Source: Sporisorium sorghi (Eukaryota; Basidiomycota; Ustilaginomycetes; Ustilaginales; Ustilaginaceae). Taken from it: 64,000 nt of DNA. Below the pieces are notes generated by a model that was given only the letters and a program-made list of their open reading frames with translations, was not told the DNA's origin and made no database searches. Below are positions 38,941 to 51,173 of this stretch, in pieces. How positions within the stretch are numbered: the stretch's first letter is position 1; the number at the start of each line of letters is the position of its first letter. The translations under genes were made by a program, and so were the position numbers. The DNA lies in the NCBI GenBank assembly GCA_023212695.1, contig JALCCG010000073.1, forward strand, positions 20,568-84,567, read 5' to 3'.

Positions 38941-39469
38941 GCACTTGAGAGAGAGAGCAAACGAAGCGTTGTGAAGGATAGAGGAGTGGATCGATGATGG
39001 GGTGTGAAAGGAAGGAAGTTCGGGTCGACGTCAAGAATGACGATTCATTGACGCACAAGTGAAAGCGCAGCGCTGCGCACTCGGCTCTCTTTTCTCTCGA
39101 CCGACGAATGACGCTGCGTCTGTGCGGGGGAAAGAGAAGAGCGAAGCGAAGATCTCCTTTCCAACAAAAAACCGAAAAAAATAAATAAATAAATAAATCA
39201 GATTTTTCTGCGGTTCACGTCCTCGTGTGGCGTTGCGTTCAATCGCTTGGATTGGCTCAGCTGTTCTCGTCGTTGTTGACCCGCAACGCGTGAAAATGCC
39301 ATCTCAGTCAAGGGGGCTTCGATCTAACACTTGTTGCGTTTCTTCGCAGAATGTTAGACCGTTCCCTCCCCTGTTGATAGATATCGAAGCACGGACCACC
39401 TGTCAAATCGGCTAGGGCTGTGTCACTTTGTTCGCTAAATTTAGGTTGCAAAAGAAAGGGTCCTTTTTG

Positions 39470-39500
<31 letters not shown>

Positions 39501-39840
39501 TGAGATAGCCCACCAGTACGTAGCACGACGTCAAAGCTGTCCTTTGTGCATGCTCTTTTCCCCCCACACAACAACGACATTCTTGCAGCCGGGATTCGGA
39601 ACTGCGGCGAGGCTTCGTGGACAGGATATTTTGAGACACCGCTCCGACACAGCCCAGCACAAGTAGGCTTGCATTCCACTACCATCCGCTGCTTCCACGA
39701 TCATAGCTGTGCTACTTGAAAGCAAAGCTTGTGCGATTGCAGCTGCAGCTGCAGCATACCTTGTACAACAACCACCATCACCACTTATCATCAACGACAA
39801 CAAGCCAAGCATCTCTCACAGCTCGCCAGCACTTTTCAAG
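38941..39840. promoter_or_regulatory. divergent promoter region CBR1 / F-BAR RhoGAP
   Basis: Holds an AAAT-repeat run at about 39176-39199, an inverted pair TCTAACA (39323-39329) and TGTTAGA (39352-39358), and a TTG/CTG triplet repeat at 39468-39502. No coding region is supported. Confidence 0.5.
39468..39502. repeat. (TTG)n(CTG)n microsatellite
   Basis: About three to four TTG units followed by about eight CTG units, in the F-BAR/RhoGAP gene upstream region. Confidence 0.85.
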
Positions 39841-42800
39841 ATGGACGCGCTCAGCGTGGGAGCTTCCCATCTCAGAAAGTCCACAGAACACCTCTCACGT
39901 GCCGCCTCGAGCAACGGCTACTACTCGGACGGTGCCGTCTCTTCCGCATCCGATATCTCCTCGTCCCTCCTCGAGTCGTTCAATACCATCCTCTCGGAAG
40001 CCGACGCCTACATCACCTTCTTCGAAGGACGCATCCGACTCGAAGAGGAACACATCAGGAATCTCAAGCACTCGCTCGAAAAGCAAAAGGAGCTCGATGC
40101 CAAAGTCAACTCCAGAATCGCTGGCGACGTAGGCCTCATGGCCGATGCACAGCGTCTACCCAGTCTCAGGCGCGCCTGGCTCGAGATGCGTCAGAACGAT
40201 CAACGCGAGCTCCAAGCGCGATCCTACATGGTCGAGACCTGTCGCCAAGGCGTCCTTGCTCCCTTGTTGGCCTTCCGCGACTCGCAAGAACGCATCCGTA
40301 AACGCGTCAAGGAAGACATCCGCAACAGCTTATCTCAATACGACGAGATGCGCAACTCGAGCTTACCCAAGATCCGACGCGCCTACGAGAAGAAAGCCGA
40401 GGAGGTCGACCATCTTCAACTCCAAGCGCAAGCCGTCGAAGACCAGCGTATCCTGCTCAGCACCAGACTTGCCGATCGCGAGAGCCCAACCACCAACCAC
40501 AGCCGCCTGCCCTCCTACTCGGACTCGGATCCCGCAGCCACATCGCCCCCCTCGACGTTCTCTGTGGCAGCCGGCGGTGGCGCTAGCATGATGCGTCGCA
40601 AGAGCAGTCGTCGTCACTCGCGCCGCCACTCGAATGCCTCGTCCAGGTCCCTCGGTGCCTCAGCCAAGGGCACCGAGAGCTCCGATGAGAGATCCACCAT
40701 CGGCTCGCCTCCTACCACAGAGGCGTATCTTCCAGCAACAAACGCATCTGCTCTCTCAACATCGCCACCAACGCCCAATCACGAAAAGCAGAAACCCAAC
40801 TTCTTCGACGTCTTCAAGTCGCGCGAAGGATGGGACACGGCCAGAAAGGAAGCGCCCAAGAAGATCGGCGCGCTCATCACCAGGATGCGAGAAGGTGGCC
40901 AAGCGGGTTCTGGAGGCTACGGCGGCGCTGGCATCGGCGATGGCGGCCCCTCGACACCCTCGATGAGCGAGACCCTCCTCGGCACCTTTGGCGGCGCCGG
41001 CAACAACAATCCCTACAAGGCTACGCAAAGCATCGCCGCAAAGCAGGCACGCGCCAAGCGAGAGGTCGACGAAGCCGACAAGGCGTACCGCAAGGCCATC
41101 TTCGACCTCGAGACATTGCGGCTGCGCAGGTTGAGGACGCTCAAAGCCGCTGCAGCGTCAGTGGTCGAGTGCCGAACCGAGCTGGCACACACAGCCCAAG
41201 CAGTGTGGCTGCAGTCCGAGCGCTCTCAGATTGTGCTGCACAACAAAGGCAGCGGCCTCCATCAGCACAGCGAAGACCTGGTCAAAACGGCCCTCGATGA
41301 CTTGAACCAGGAACTCAAGTCGATGGAAGACAATCTGCCCGGCGTCCGGACCCTCGAAGACAATCGAGTTTCTTATGTCAACTACTGGCACGGCGAGCTC
41401 AAAAATCTCATCTTTGGAACGCCGCTTGTCGACTACCCGCTTACCGTGCCATATCGGCTCAGCGACACCACCGCTCCCCCTCTCATCGTAACAAAGTGCA
41501 TCGACTTTATCGAGACACACGCCATCAATCTGCCCGGCATCTACCGCATCTCGGCCAAGCAGTCGAGCGTCAAGCAGCTGGCTCTGGCCATCGAAAAGGA
41601 CGAGCTGGGCTTCCAGTTCGACCCCGCCAAGGACGAGCCAGCCGCCGTCGCGGGCGTCTTCAAGGACTACCTGCGTCAGCTGCCCGAGCCCGTGCTTGCT
41701 ATACCCTGGGCAGAGAGGATCAAGTATACCCACGAGAGGGACGAGCACATCCGAACCGGATTCGCTGTGTTGAAAGGCAAGATTCGTCGACTGCCGCCCA
41801 TCCACCAGATCACGCTCAAAGTCATCGTTCAGCATCTCAGCAAGGTGGCACAGCACGCAGACCAGAACAAGATGACCGCCGCCAACCTGAGCGTCGTGTT
41901 CTCGCCCTGTCTCTTGTCCGAGGCGGATCACGAGACGACGAGCGTGGCTGCTGCCATGGAAGAGGACAAGACGATGGAGGATTTGATTCTGTACTGCAAC
42001 GACATATTTGATCTCAAGACAGCGGGCGCGCCATTGCTTCCACCGATCTCGTCGACGCGCGTGGACGAGCTTTCCAGAGCGGGGCAGAGTGCCGCCGATG
42101 CAGCCTTTGCGGCGTCGTCGCCGACGACAGAAAGCCCGCTGGAGGCGCCTTCGCCATCGGATCTGCCCATTGTCACTGGCGCGAGTCTCAAGAGAAGCAA
42201 CGCCATCACGCCTGCTATTGCTGTGGGTGGCGACGGTGATGCAGATGCTGCAGTGAGTCATTCAAGGCATGCTAGCGGTGGCTCTGCAAAGGGGGCGGCG
42301 GCAACTCGGAAAGTTCAGGATGCCAATTTGCCAGCAGGTCGACTGCAGTCTGAGCCCCTGGAAGGCGATGCGATCAACATCCAAGGCCTGCCCCGACTTC
42401 AGACTGCAGACCTTGGCGCTGAAGTGGATCGGGGATCGAGCAGCGCCATCGTTGCTGGCTCGGTCAAGATGGATCATGTTCGACAGGCGCAACGTGCCGA
42501 GACCGATCCAAGCCCTCGTGGCAGCGTCGCCAACCTGAACCGCCAGCTCGCCTCGATGGATGTGGCTGCTGAAAGTAACGAGTCTCCAGTCGGCTCTAGC
42601 ACAGGCTTGACGGGTGAGGAAGGCCAGATCTACCTTGCCGCTACTTCTGCAACGGCACCGTCTCCGCTCGCAGCGCACACCACGGGACCGCTGACACCCG
42701 GTCTGCTCACTCCTGCGTCGCTGCGATCGCCGCTTGACCATGTGATCGACTCGGCTCAGGCTTCACACGGGCATCCGACACCCACGGCCGAGCAATCCAA

Positions 42801-42867
42801 CTTTCATCAAGACCAAGCGGTGACAGCAAGTTCCCCGATCGAAGCTGAAGGCACGCTTCACCACTAA
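39841..42867 (+). CDS. F-BAR and RhoGAP domain protein (Rgd1/Rga7 type)
   Basis: GTPase-activating protein that couples membrane curvature to Rho/Cdc42 shutdown at growth sites and the septum. The 1008-residue intronless product starts with an F-BAR region (about 35-230; LESFNTILSEADAYITFFEGR in part, then RLEEEHIRNLKHSLEKQKEL). A Ser-rich insert follows (about 240-390), then a second helical stretch (about 400-510) that looks like the rest of the F-BAR. The RhoGAP domain (about 526-725) has the Arg finger in GIYRIS (R569) and the helix text AANLSVVFSPCLL. The tail is disordered. ATG 39841 follows CACTTTTCAAG; the frame is open upstream but is leader-like. Domain order matches yeast Rgd1 and S. 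pombe Rga7/Rga8. Confidence 0.9.
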   Translation: MDALSVGASHLRKSTEHLSRAASSNGYYSDGAVSSASDISSSLLESFNTILSEADAYITFFEGRIRLEEEHIRNLKHSLEKQKELDAKVNSRIAGDVGLMADAQRLPSLRRAWLEMRQNDQRELQARSYMVETCRQGVLAPLLAFRDSQERIRKRVKEDIRNSLSQYDEMRNSSLPKIRRAYEKKAEEVDHLQLQAQAVEDQRILLSTRLADRESPTTNHSRLPSYSDSDPAATSPPSTFSVAAGGGASMMRRKSSRRHSRRHSNASSRSLGASAKGTESSDERSTIGSPPTTEAYLPATNASALSTSPPTPNHEKQKPNFFDVFKSREGWDTARKEAPKKIGALITRMREGGQAGSGGYGGAGIGDGGPSTPSMSETLLGTFGGAGNNNPYKATQSIAAKQARAKREVDEADKAYRKAIFDLETLRLRRLRTLKAAAASVVECRTELAHTAQAVWLQSERSQIVLHNKGSGLHQHSEDLVKTALDDLNQELKSMEDNLPGVRTLEDNRVSYVNYWHGELKNLIFGTPLVDYPLTVPYRLSDTTAPPLIVTKCIDFIETHAINLPGIYRISAKQSSVKQLALAIEKDELGFQFDPAKDEPAAVAGVFKDYLRQLPEPVLAIPWAERIKYTHERDEHIRTGFAVLKGKIRRLPPIHQITLKVIVQHLSKVAQHADQNKMTAANLSVVFSPCLLSEADHETTSVAAAMEEDKTMEDLILYCNDIFDLKTAGAPLLPPISSTRVDELSRAGQSAADAAFAASSPTTESPLEAPSPSDLPIVTGASLKRSNAITPAIAVGGDGDADAAVSHSRHASGGSAKGAAATRKVQDANLPAGRLQSEPLEGDAINIQGLPRLQTADLGAEVDRGSSSAIVAGSVKMDHVRQAQRAETDPSPRGSVANLNRQLASMDVAAESNESPVGSSTGLTGEEGQIYLAATSATAPSPLAAHTTGPLTPGLLTPASLRSPLDHVIDSAQASHGHPTPTAEQSNFHQDQAVTASSPIEAEGTLHH

Positions 42868-43601
42868 CCTTGTACCAAAATCTGTGTATATAGCATTGCC
42901 ACGCGCACATTGTATTCATCGCACTGCAAAAGCATTATAGCATAGCAATTCTTATTCGTTTATGTGCTACAACAGCATGTGATCTTTGAGAGTGTGGCTG
43001 ATTGAGCAAGCCTTGGCGTGCAACATCAATGCATGCTGAGGCTGCAATGAAAGCGGGACCCTGCCTTGTCAGCTGCACGTTTGCGGGTAACGCCGAGGCT
43101 GTATATGAAGTGCTGTGCATCCGAACTCGCGGCGGAGAATGAGATGGTGCTAAAAGACGCGCCAATGTTGCAGCTTCTACACACACACACACACACACAC
43201 TCGCATTAGCAAGGACGCACGAGTGAAGCAAGCGAGCTGTTGCTTGACGGTGTGATGGTATCAAGCTGTATCGGAGGACGCTTTGATCGCCTCGCTCGGC
43301 AGCAATCGTGCAGCTGTCAGGAGCAGGGACGTGCGGGCGTACAGAATGCCCCTCTCTATCTCCCACATTTGTGATTTGAGCGAGGTTCGCCGCTGGTTGC
43401 TCTTGGCGCTGGGAGAGGACTTTCTCGAACTGTGCGGGAGGAGTTGCTCTTGATCACGATCATCTCACTCACGATACTGATACGAACGCACTTTTCTGAC
43501 GACAAGCAAGATTACGACCTTTTATACCGACAACAGTATGAGCGACACTACATCATACGCCTTATAGATAGGCTTCATCTCAAAGCGAATGCACGTGCAC
43601 G
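42868..43601. other. spacer with (AC)11 microsatellite
   Basis: Between two tandem plus-strand genes. Contains (AC)11 at 43179-43200; otherwise no gene is visible. Confidence 0.5.
43179..43200. repeat. (AC)11 dinucleotide repeat
   Basis: Perfect AC repeat of 22 bp. Confidence 0.9.
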
Positions 43602-44578
43602 ATGCCGAACAGCTGGCTGCGTCGACGACAGCGCTTCGGCTCGGCTGGACGAGGCACGCTGCACAAAGATCTCACAGTTGAGCACGGCGACAGCGTCCGT
43701 AACGCTGTTACTGCTTCACCTCAAGGATCTCGCTTCAGAGGCAGAAGTCTGGTCATCGATGACACAACCACATCGCAAGTGAACAACAGAAGCACAACAC
43801 CCCGGTCAACACAAACACGAGGATCGCTCCGGGGCTCGATCGCGGGTTGGTGGCAGCAGCGCAACCGCCGGCGGTCCGAGGCAGATCGGAGTTGCGATGG
43901 TGGTCGGCGAACGGTCAACTCGACGGGTTTCAGCATCGATGTCAATGTCAGGAACCAAGATCCGGGCGCGGAACAATGGGATGCGTCATTCGCTATTGGA
44001 CAGAGGCAAGACGAAGAAGAAGAAGCACGTCGTCGATCCTTGCGCCAAACAGCCGGACAGTCAGGGTCCAGTGCCACTGCCAGTTGCAGTCGCCGTCGCA
44101 GTTGGCTGAGGCAAGCAGCAAATGTGCCGGAAAAAGACGCATTTGGAAGAGCGACAAAACAGCAGCAGCAGCAGCCGCAGCAGCAGCCGCCGCAAAGCCG
44201 CATTCAATCGGGCACTTTTTCAGAGCCAATTCGAGAACAGCAGCAGCAGCACGACAACGACGACGATTCATTAACGCGAAAGACATGGTCTTGGTCCATC
44301 TCGCGGCGTCGCAAGGCGTTGAGCTTCCTGTTTCGCAGTGAATCGCTCAGTCACAGCCACATCAGCCGCAACAGTCGCAATAGCAGCAGGAGACAGCCAA
44401 CGACTACCGATGCATTCAGCTCAACGCAAGAAACGCCGCATGCCTGTTCGTGTCCCGTCCACGGCCAACAAGCGCTCTCTACGGGACGCGCAGAGGTTTC
44501 AGCGACGAGGCTCAGCCACCCAAATGCGAGGAGAGTCAAGATCATCGACAGCCAAGCAGCAGCAGCACAACGGCACTT

Positions 44579-44614
<36 letters not shown>

Positions 44615-47600
44615 CAATCATCGACTTTTCATTTTTTCCAAATCCGACTTGATTGAAATTTCGCCGCTCTCGTCGCAGCACAGAGCAGCAAAACGAGAAA
44701 CCGAAAGCAATCTTGCCAATTTGGGACATTCGCACTTGACAGATGCGCATAATAATAATGGATGCAGAAGCAGCAGCAGCAGCAGCAAAGGATGCATCTC
44801 GACGACAACCACAGCGCCCAAAAGTGAGTTTTCTTTTTCTTCCTTCCTCTGCTCTCTCATCTGCCACTCAGCCTTCTCACCGTTCTCCTCACAGATGCTG
44901 CCTCTCATTTAGACACTCGCTTGGCCTCTGCCACTTCCATCCAGGATCCTTCTCTTCCAAACACCGCACCAACACCGACACAGGAACATCTCAAACACGA
45001 CGTCTATCCACCTCATCCCTTTGGGGTTTGGCATCTCAATCGAGACGGTCCCACCAGCCTGCCTCATCCGCCTAGACGATCCGTTTCAGCCTCGTTTGTG
45101 CGAAACCCATCCGCCTCGTCCACAGGACGCCGCCCCGCCTTCAAACATACCCGCAACGTCCACTCGTTGGGAACCCTTCCCGACCTCACATCTGCCAACG
45201 TGTCTTCCCATCCCTCCACCATCACTCGTCAAGGTCCTCCGCTCGGGCTCGCTCAGGTACGGACCTCTGGCTTCCCCTTCATCATGCCTGACAGCGATTC
45301 CGAGTTTGCACATACCCCCGCGGCCACAGACCCAGCATCCGAGCTCGGCTCGCTCCGCAACTTCAACGCTGCTGCTGCTTCAGAGGTAGGCTCGGCTAGC
45401 ATGTCCAGGTCTTTCTCCGATCATCCCAGCATGCGCAGCTACGAAGAGAGCTCCGTCAGCGCAAAAGGTCCCGGTGCTACCATCGATCGCGCGGCTGGAG
45501 ATCACATCGGCAGTTCTCTACGAAATCATTTCACTCCATCGCCCCAACCAACATCTGTGGCACATGCTCCCTCAGCATCGCTCCATCAACAGCAAGACGA
45601 TCATCTGTCGGTTGTCGAGCCCCGTGGCGCTCCTGGCGCTCCTGCTGGTACAAACGATCGCGAGGTCTCTCCGTTGACGGTACAATCGACCCGACCCTTG
45701 AGCTACTCCAACGCCAGCGTCGAATCCGCCGGCTCGCCCATCATGACCATGCGCCCACTCTCCACCGCGGAACCCTCGTTGCGCGATTTTCCCGTCAACG
45801 CAGATCACAACCCCAGCTTCGAGTCCGTCCATGCGCCCGTCCGTCAGAGAACCGACTCGCGTCCCACCATCTCCCCCACCAGCACCTCGCGTGCCATCTC
45901 GGCGCCAGCACCACCACCCATGCCCGTGCCACAGGCTTTGCAGGATCATCGTCCGACGGTTCGACGTGCGCAAGGTCAGCGCGCAGAGAGCGAAGTGGTG
46001 CGCAGCCGCAGCTCAAACAAGCCCTTTAGCTTTCCTGCACGTGCCAGTGCCCAGTTCACTCCACGAGAGCGCGCTGACATTCTTCAAGCCAAATCGTTGC
46101 AGGACAAGGACGGCGGCTCCTTCATTCGCCGTCTCATTCGCCGAGCTAGCTTGAACGGCACCAAGTCGCAGTCGGTCGGAGGCACGCCCGCTTTCGTCCT
46201 CGGTCCCAACAAGACCTCGGTCGCATTGCCAGCAGAACTCCAAAGCCAGTCTGGTTCGGATGGCGTCGAGAGCATCTCTTCCAGAAACGCATCCAAAGAG
46301 TTCAAACGACGCAACAGTCACACTCGTCGTCGCAGCAAGTCAAAAGATGTCGGCACCTCCAAGTCGTCCAGAACATCGTCTATCTTTGCGCCTTTCCTCG
46401 CTCGAGATCCCAACAAGGCCAACGGCGGCGTCTTCCGCACAAAGCGCCAACCGTCGTTCGGTCATCTCGGGCCGCCTCTACCCCTCGATGATCCTCCTTT
46501 CCCAAAAGACGGTCTGCCGCTCAGTTCCAGCTCTCCCTTCTTGGCCCACGATCCCGACTTTACTGGATTCACGCGTGACGACAGCGATCACGTCAAGAGC
46601 AAGGACTTTGCCATCATCTCGCGTCCACCAAAGGCGCAAACCTCGTCCCTCTCTGCACAGAATGAAGCGCCCGAGCAAATAGCCGAGACGCTCGAAAGTC
46701 CTCAGAGGAAACAAGCTCAAGACCCGGAATCGGATGCCGACGAGACCCAGCAACAGCAGCGACCGCTCTCGCACGTTACCGACAAGACCGACAATAGCGT
46801 CGGCATGGGCATGGCTCTCTCCTCTCGAAACAACTTCAACTTCCAGGATTCCATGGGCCTCAACGAGCTCTCGGCTACATCAAGGTCATTGTCGCATGCA
46901 GCCGATCCTGCCCTCACTTCATCGGGACACGGTCAGTCTGTTCTCTCTTCTGCCGGCCACTCGAGTGCGACAGAGGGACACGCTCGTCCTCGACCCAGCA
47001 TTCCTCGCATCTGGCAAGGTCTCGAACCTACGGACGGCGACCACACCATGCCATCTACGCACATTGACGACGCCGATAGCTCCGACGACACGCCGCCCGA
47101 CCATCAACTTCCCGCCAACCGTTTCGACACGGCTACCACCACAAGTTCGTTCAGAACAGCCGCCAGTACCCTGGACTCGCCAAAAGCCGCATCCACGCGT
47201 CGAATGCTGACGGGATCGAGGGCATCAAGGCTCAGTCTGCGCACGCAGGACCTTCCTCTGGCCCGACACTTTGATCAGGGGCCGAGGTTGGATTCGCCGC
47301 TGGCCGACCTTATCACCAGCCTCGAGCGACGTCTCAGCACTCGCAGCATCTCTGGCACCATGAGCTCCGCGCCTTATCACGATGCCGTCGCGTCTCCCAG
47401 CAGCGACTTTCTGCATCTCGACCCGGAACAGAACCGCATCTCTGTTGCTACACCAGACTTTGCTGATGAGGACGACGACGCATCCCTTCGCGCCCTGCCT
47501 CGCGAGACGCATCTGCCGGCTGCCTCGCACACGGCTCTGGTCGAGACCATCGACCACTCGAGCCCCGCTTCGCCCGTTGACCCCATCCACATGACGCCGA

Positions 47601-50494
47601 TGCAGAACAAGGAGTCCGTGGGCGGCACGTATCCTCGGTACAAACGCGACACCTTTGGCGGCCTCGACACGACGCCTGTTGCGGCCGCTGACGCCAAGGA
47701 GGACGAAAACGAGGAGGCTGCTGTGATCCCCACTCGACCGCAGCTTTCTCGCTTCTCTACAGCCACGTCAGGCCCCGAGCACGACGATCATCCCGTTACT
47801 CGTTCGGGCGCTGACGATTCCGAGGAGCAGGAAGTCGTTTTGCCCGAAGTCAAGGTGTCCGAGATCGAAAGCCACTTGGCGGCCGTCGAAGCCGCCTTGC
47901 AAGACAATCGCGAAGAAGGCAGCTTCGACCTGAGTTGGCTGAGGCAGCGAATGTCCGATGCCTCTTATGGCATGCATGCCAACGCCTCTTCGACCAGCAT
48001 GCTCTCGCGAGACGGATCGCTGCAGCCTCGACAGCAGCAACCCCAGAGCATCAACGAGAGTACGGACGACCTCGCGCCTCCTGGGGCTTGGACGCAGCAC
48101 AGCTCCTCGTTCGTCATGAGCGACGACGGCCGTCGCATCACACTCGCTCCCGAGTCGCATGAGGCGCTTGCCGATGCCGTTCGCAGCGTCCGTCGCGCGA
48201 TCAGCTCCTCGCAGCTCACCGATGCCGACGAGACACAGACGGCTCTCGCAAGTCGATCCGTGGAGACGCTGGGCATGGAGAGCTTTGTGTCTGATGCTGG
48301 GGAGCCGGCTAGCGAACGAATCCCTGTCGGCGAGGCCTCGATCCTGTCCGAGGCGACACCGGCGCGAGCTGCCAAGAGGCGACAGGAGGGCATGCGCGAC
48401 ATTGAAGCAGCCTACAGCCGCATGCTGGCGCTGGTCCAGTCTTCGGCCATCGGCGTCACGCCTTCTCCGCAGATGCGCGCTGAGGAAGGTCGTCTCGGCT
48501 TGGAGCCTCCTCGTCGGCCCATGAAGCACGCCGCCCAGACTACGTCGGGTGCTCACGAGCTCTTTTTCAACTCTCCTCTCGCAAAAGCCTCAACCAAGAC
48601 GGACGAACCACTCACTCAGCCTGTGCCGCCGACGCGCAGTGTCCTCGACGCGGCCGTTGGCACTCAGCCGGCTCGTACTCAGACGCGCGCACAGCCAAAC
48701 ACAGAGACACGTACCTCGACGTCGCTGTCTGGCCTCATGGGTATGCCGCTCGATATCAACCCTCAAATGCTGCGTCAAGCCAGCGTCTCGACCGTCTCGT
48801 CGGTGCACGACGTCTCTAGGAACGAATTCGTGGAGGGTGCGACGTTTGCGCGCCGACGTCCACCCTCGGATGCCAAGTCGAGCTCGAGTCGCTACTCGCA
48901 GGCATTGAGCCGAGACCATGTCGCATCATCGCTCATCGAGTCCGACGGCTTCCGCAAGCGATTCAGCACGGACAACACGACGATAGGTCGGGCCAGCTCT
49001 GGCGGCGGACACACCTCGCCGTCCGCCACGGCCAAGACGCTCGGCACCCCACGTTCGTTTGCCACTTCGGTCTCGCAGCACTCGCTGGCCAACATGGTTC
49101 GCCGCCACGAGCTCGAAAAGGAGAGCCTGCTCGATACGCTCGAGAGGGTGCGTGCTGAGAACGCCGACTTGCACGCGCGACACGACAGCTTGACCTCGGA
49201 CCTGCATGCCGAGGTGACGCGCGTGTTGGAGCTGGAGCGCGAACTGGAGCGACGCGATTCGCGCGAAGTGACATTGATTGGGCAGATTCAGAATCTCGAG
49301 AACGAGCTGGTGGAGCTGCGCTACCTCGACTTCCAGCTCAACTCGACCGCGGATCAGACGCTCGGCTCCGAGGACGGCGAAGGGTCGATCATGGATGTCG
49401 AACTGCCACCGACTTTGCAGGCAAGAGCGGGTATCGGAGCGCTTCCTCTTTCGCCGCGCGGCTCGGCTCTGGCCAAGCCGACGCATAGAAGCACGCGCTC
49501 GGAAGCGTTTGTCTCTGGCTTGCCTGGTTCCGAGCGATCGACGCTGCCACCTAGCAGGAGCGAGCTGCCGCGCGCACGCCCCGTGTCGTTGCTGAACGGG
49601 CCAAGCGGGCTTTTCCGCGAAGACCGCGGCTCGCAACGTTCGAGCCAGGCATCGCCGCTGCCAACGCCACGCACCAGCAGTCTGCTTCGCCATCCTCGAG
49701 CTTCAAGTAAAGCAGGCAAAGCGCAGCCGGTTTCGCCGACTCTGCTCGGGCTCGGTCTGCCCAGGGAGGACGACGACGAGATGTGGGACATTGCCGACGA
49801 GCAGTTGCCGGAGATTGACGATGAGATCTTGCCTCCTCCTGCTGGCGTGGTTTCGCGTAAAGAAGCCTCGACTGCTTCGGCGGTGCCTGTGCGCACGTTT
49901 GACTCACAGCTTGGGGAGACGGGCCATCTCGATGACAGCTACGAGTGCGACGGTGAGGATGACGTTGAAGATCGACAGAGCTCCTCGGTACCATCGACGG
50001 TGCAGCACAATGGCGCGGCGGCGAGTAGTGTTGTCAGCAACGGAGTCACTCCTCAGCGCGACGTGTCTTCGTCGACCTCACTGCCTCGATCGACGTCGCA
50101 GGCTACGGTGACTAAGAACATCACCCCAGCCGCGACGACGACAACGCAGCTACCGCGTCCGTCGCACACAAGCCGCATCCCCGCCAGCCGCTCAGCGGGG
50201 GCCATCTCAGACTCGCCCTCGCACCGCAGCGTCTCGTCGCGTCTGCCCCGCCTCGGCCTCAAACCGAGCACGCGCTACTCGGCGGGCGGCGACTGCACCG
50301 TCTCGGGCGCCACGGACAAGTCGACCGCCTCGTCCGTGTACAGCAACATCTCGGCAGGCGCCCCGCCCTCGCTCGGCTCGCTGCCGAGTGGCAACAACAC
50401 CATGGAGGACGAGATTCAGGCCGAGCTGGCAAGGCTGGGAAACCCAAAGCCGTTCATGCGGTACTATTCGCCGCCCAGGAGCAAGATGGTTTGA
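43602..50494 (+). CDS. large Ser-rich coiled-coil protein, function unknown
   Basis: I do not recognise this gene. Exon 1 is 43602-44823 and exon 2 is 44895-50494, with a 71 bp intron (donor AAAA/GTGAGT, acceptor CTCCTCACAG). The phases match exactly and give 2273 residues. The second exon alone has no early ATG, which supports the joined model. Exon 1 encodes Arg-, Gln- and Ser-rich text with a 14-Ser run. Most of exon 2 is Ser/Thr/Pro-rich with repeated basic RRxS-like sites, so it is probably a phosphorylated disordered scaffold. A coiled coil lies at about 1807-1884 (RRHELEKESLLDTLERVRAE in part). An acidic patch DEMWDIADEQLPEIDDE follows, and the protein ends near PRSKMV. The start could lie further upstream if more introns exist. 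Confidence 0.65.
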
Positions 50495-50936
50495 TTGTGC
50501 AAATGTTACGCACTGTAACGTTACAATGATTTTTTGGATGACATGTTCAACACGAGCTTGCGATGGTGTAGAAGTGTGTGATTGTTGTGACGTTGTGCCT
50601 GTGGGTGGATCATTGATTGTGCTCCTTTGGTCAGAGCTCTGCCTGGAGCTGGAATACGTAGAAGTTCGTGGCTTTGTGTGAGAGGAAGGGGTGTGTCTCC
50701 GGTGCTTTATGGATTGCTGGAGTTGTGATCGCTCCTTGACTGAGCTCTTGACGGGCCGCTGATGCGAGCGGCACTTCTGTGAGAGCGGCTTTTCGTCACC
50801 ATCACGGCGAACGTTCGACTCGACGGGCCAGCTCGGTGTGCTCATCTTGACCCTGTGATTTCTTGACGCGATGTCCGGCCTCTCTCCCCGCTGTTCTTAT
50901 CCTTTAATGTCGTCAACCGACCTTCCCACGCCCCAT
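50495..50936. other. convergent intergenic region
   Basis: 3' flanks of the large coiled-coil gene (+) and the CENP-W-like gene (-). Nothing else is visible. Confidence 0.5.
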
Positions 50937-51173
50937 TCACCCACGCACACGCTTCCGCGCGCCATTGACATGTCTCCTCGTGATCGCTCTCGAGCCCTTC
51001 AGCCCGTTCGATAGATCGATCTGGTGCGCGACGCGCGACTCGTTGGCGAGACGCTGCATGTAGATGAGGAAGGCGAGCATGACGTACAGGTCGGCGGTCT
51101 TCGAGAGCCGCGTGTTGGGTGGGAGGTGTGCGCGGATGAGTTTTTTTATGAGCGAACGTGCGGGCAGCTTCAT
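50937..51173 (-). CDS. CENP-W-like histone-fold kinetochore protein
   Basis: A 78-residue basic protein. The segment RLSKTADLYVMLAFLIYMQRL followed by ANESR and, after a short loop, ITRRHV lines up with the CENP-W histone fold (human text RLEKSGDLLVHLNCLLFVHRLAEESR, then INKEHV). CENP-W pairs with CENP-T on centromeric DNA. Length fits (human 88). Family members carry basic ends, as seen here (LIKKLIRAH near the start, ARKRVRG at the end). The ATG at 51173 is the only good start and no intron is needed. CSN6 begins divergently 341 bp away. The alternatives, CENP-X/Mhf2 or another small histone-fold protein, fit less well. Confidence 0.65.
   Translation of the reverse strand: MKLPARSLIKKLIRAHLPPNTRLSKTADLYVMLAFLIYMQRLANESRVAHQIDLSNGLKGSRAITRRHVNGARKRVRG

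Noticed and set aside
43179..43200. Repeat array considered as CRISPR
   Set aside because: It is a plain AC dinucleotide run without spacers, in a eukaryotic genome.
44921..50494. The 5.6 kb open frame as an independent gene
   Set aside because: It would start at TTG. The frame joins exactly with the upstream open frame over a canonical 71 bp intron, so it is treated as exon 2.
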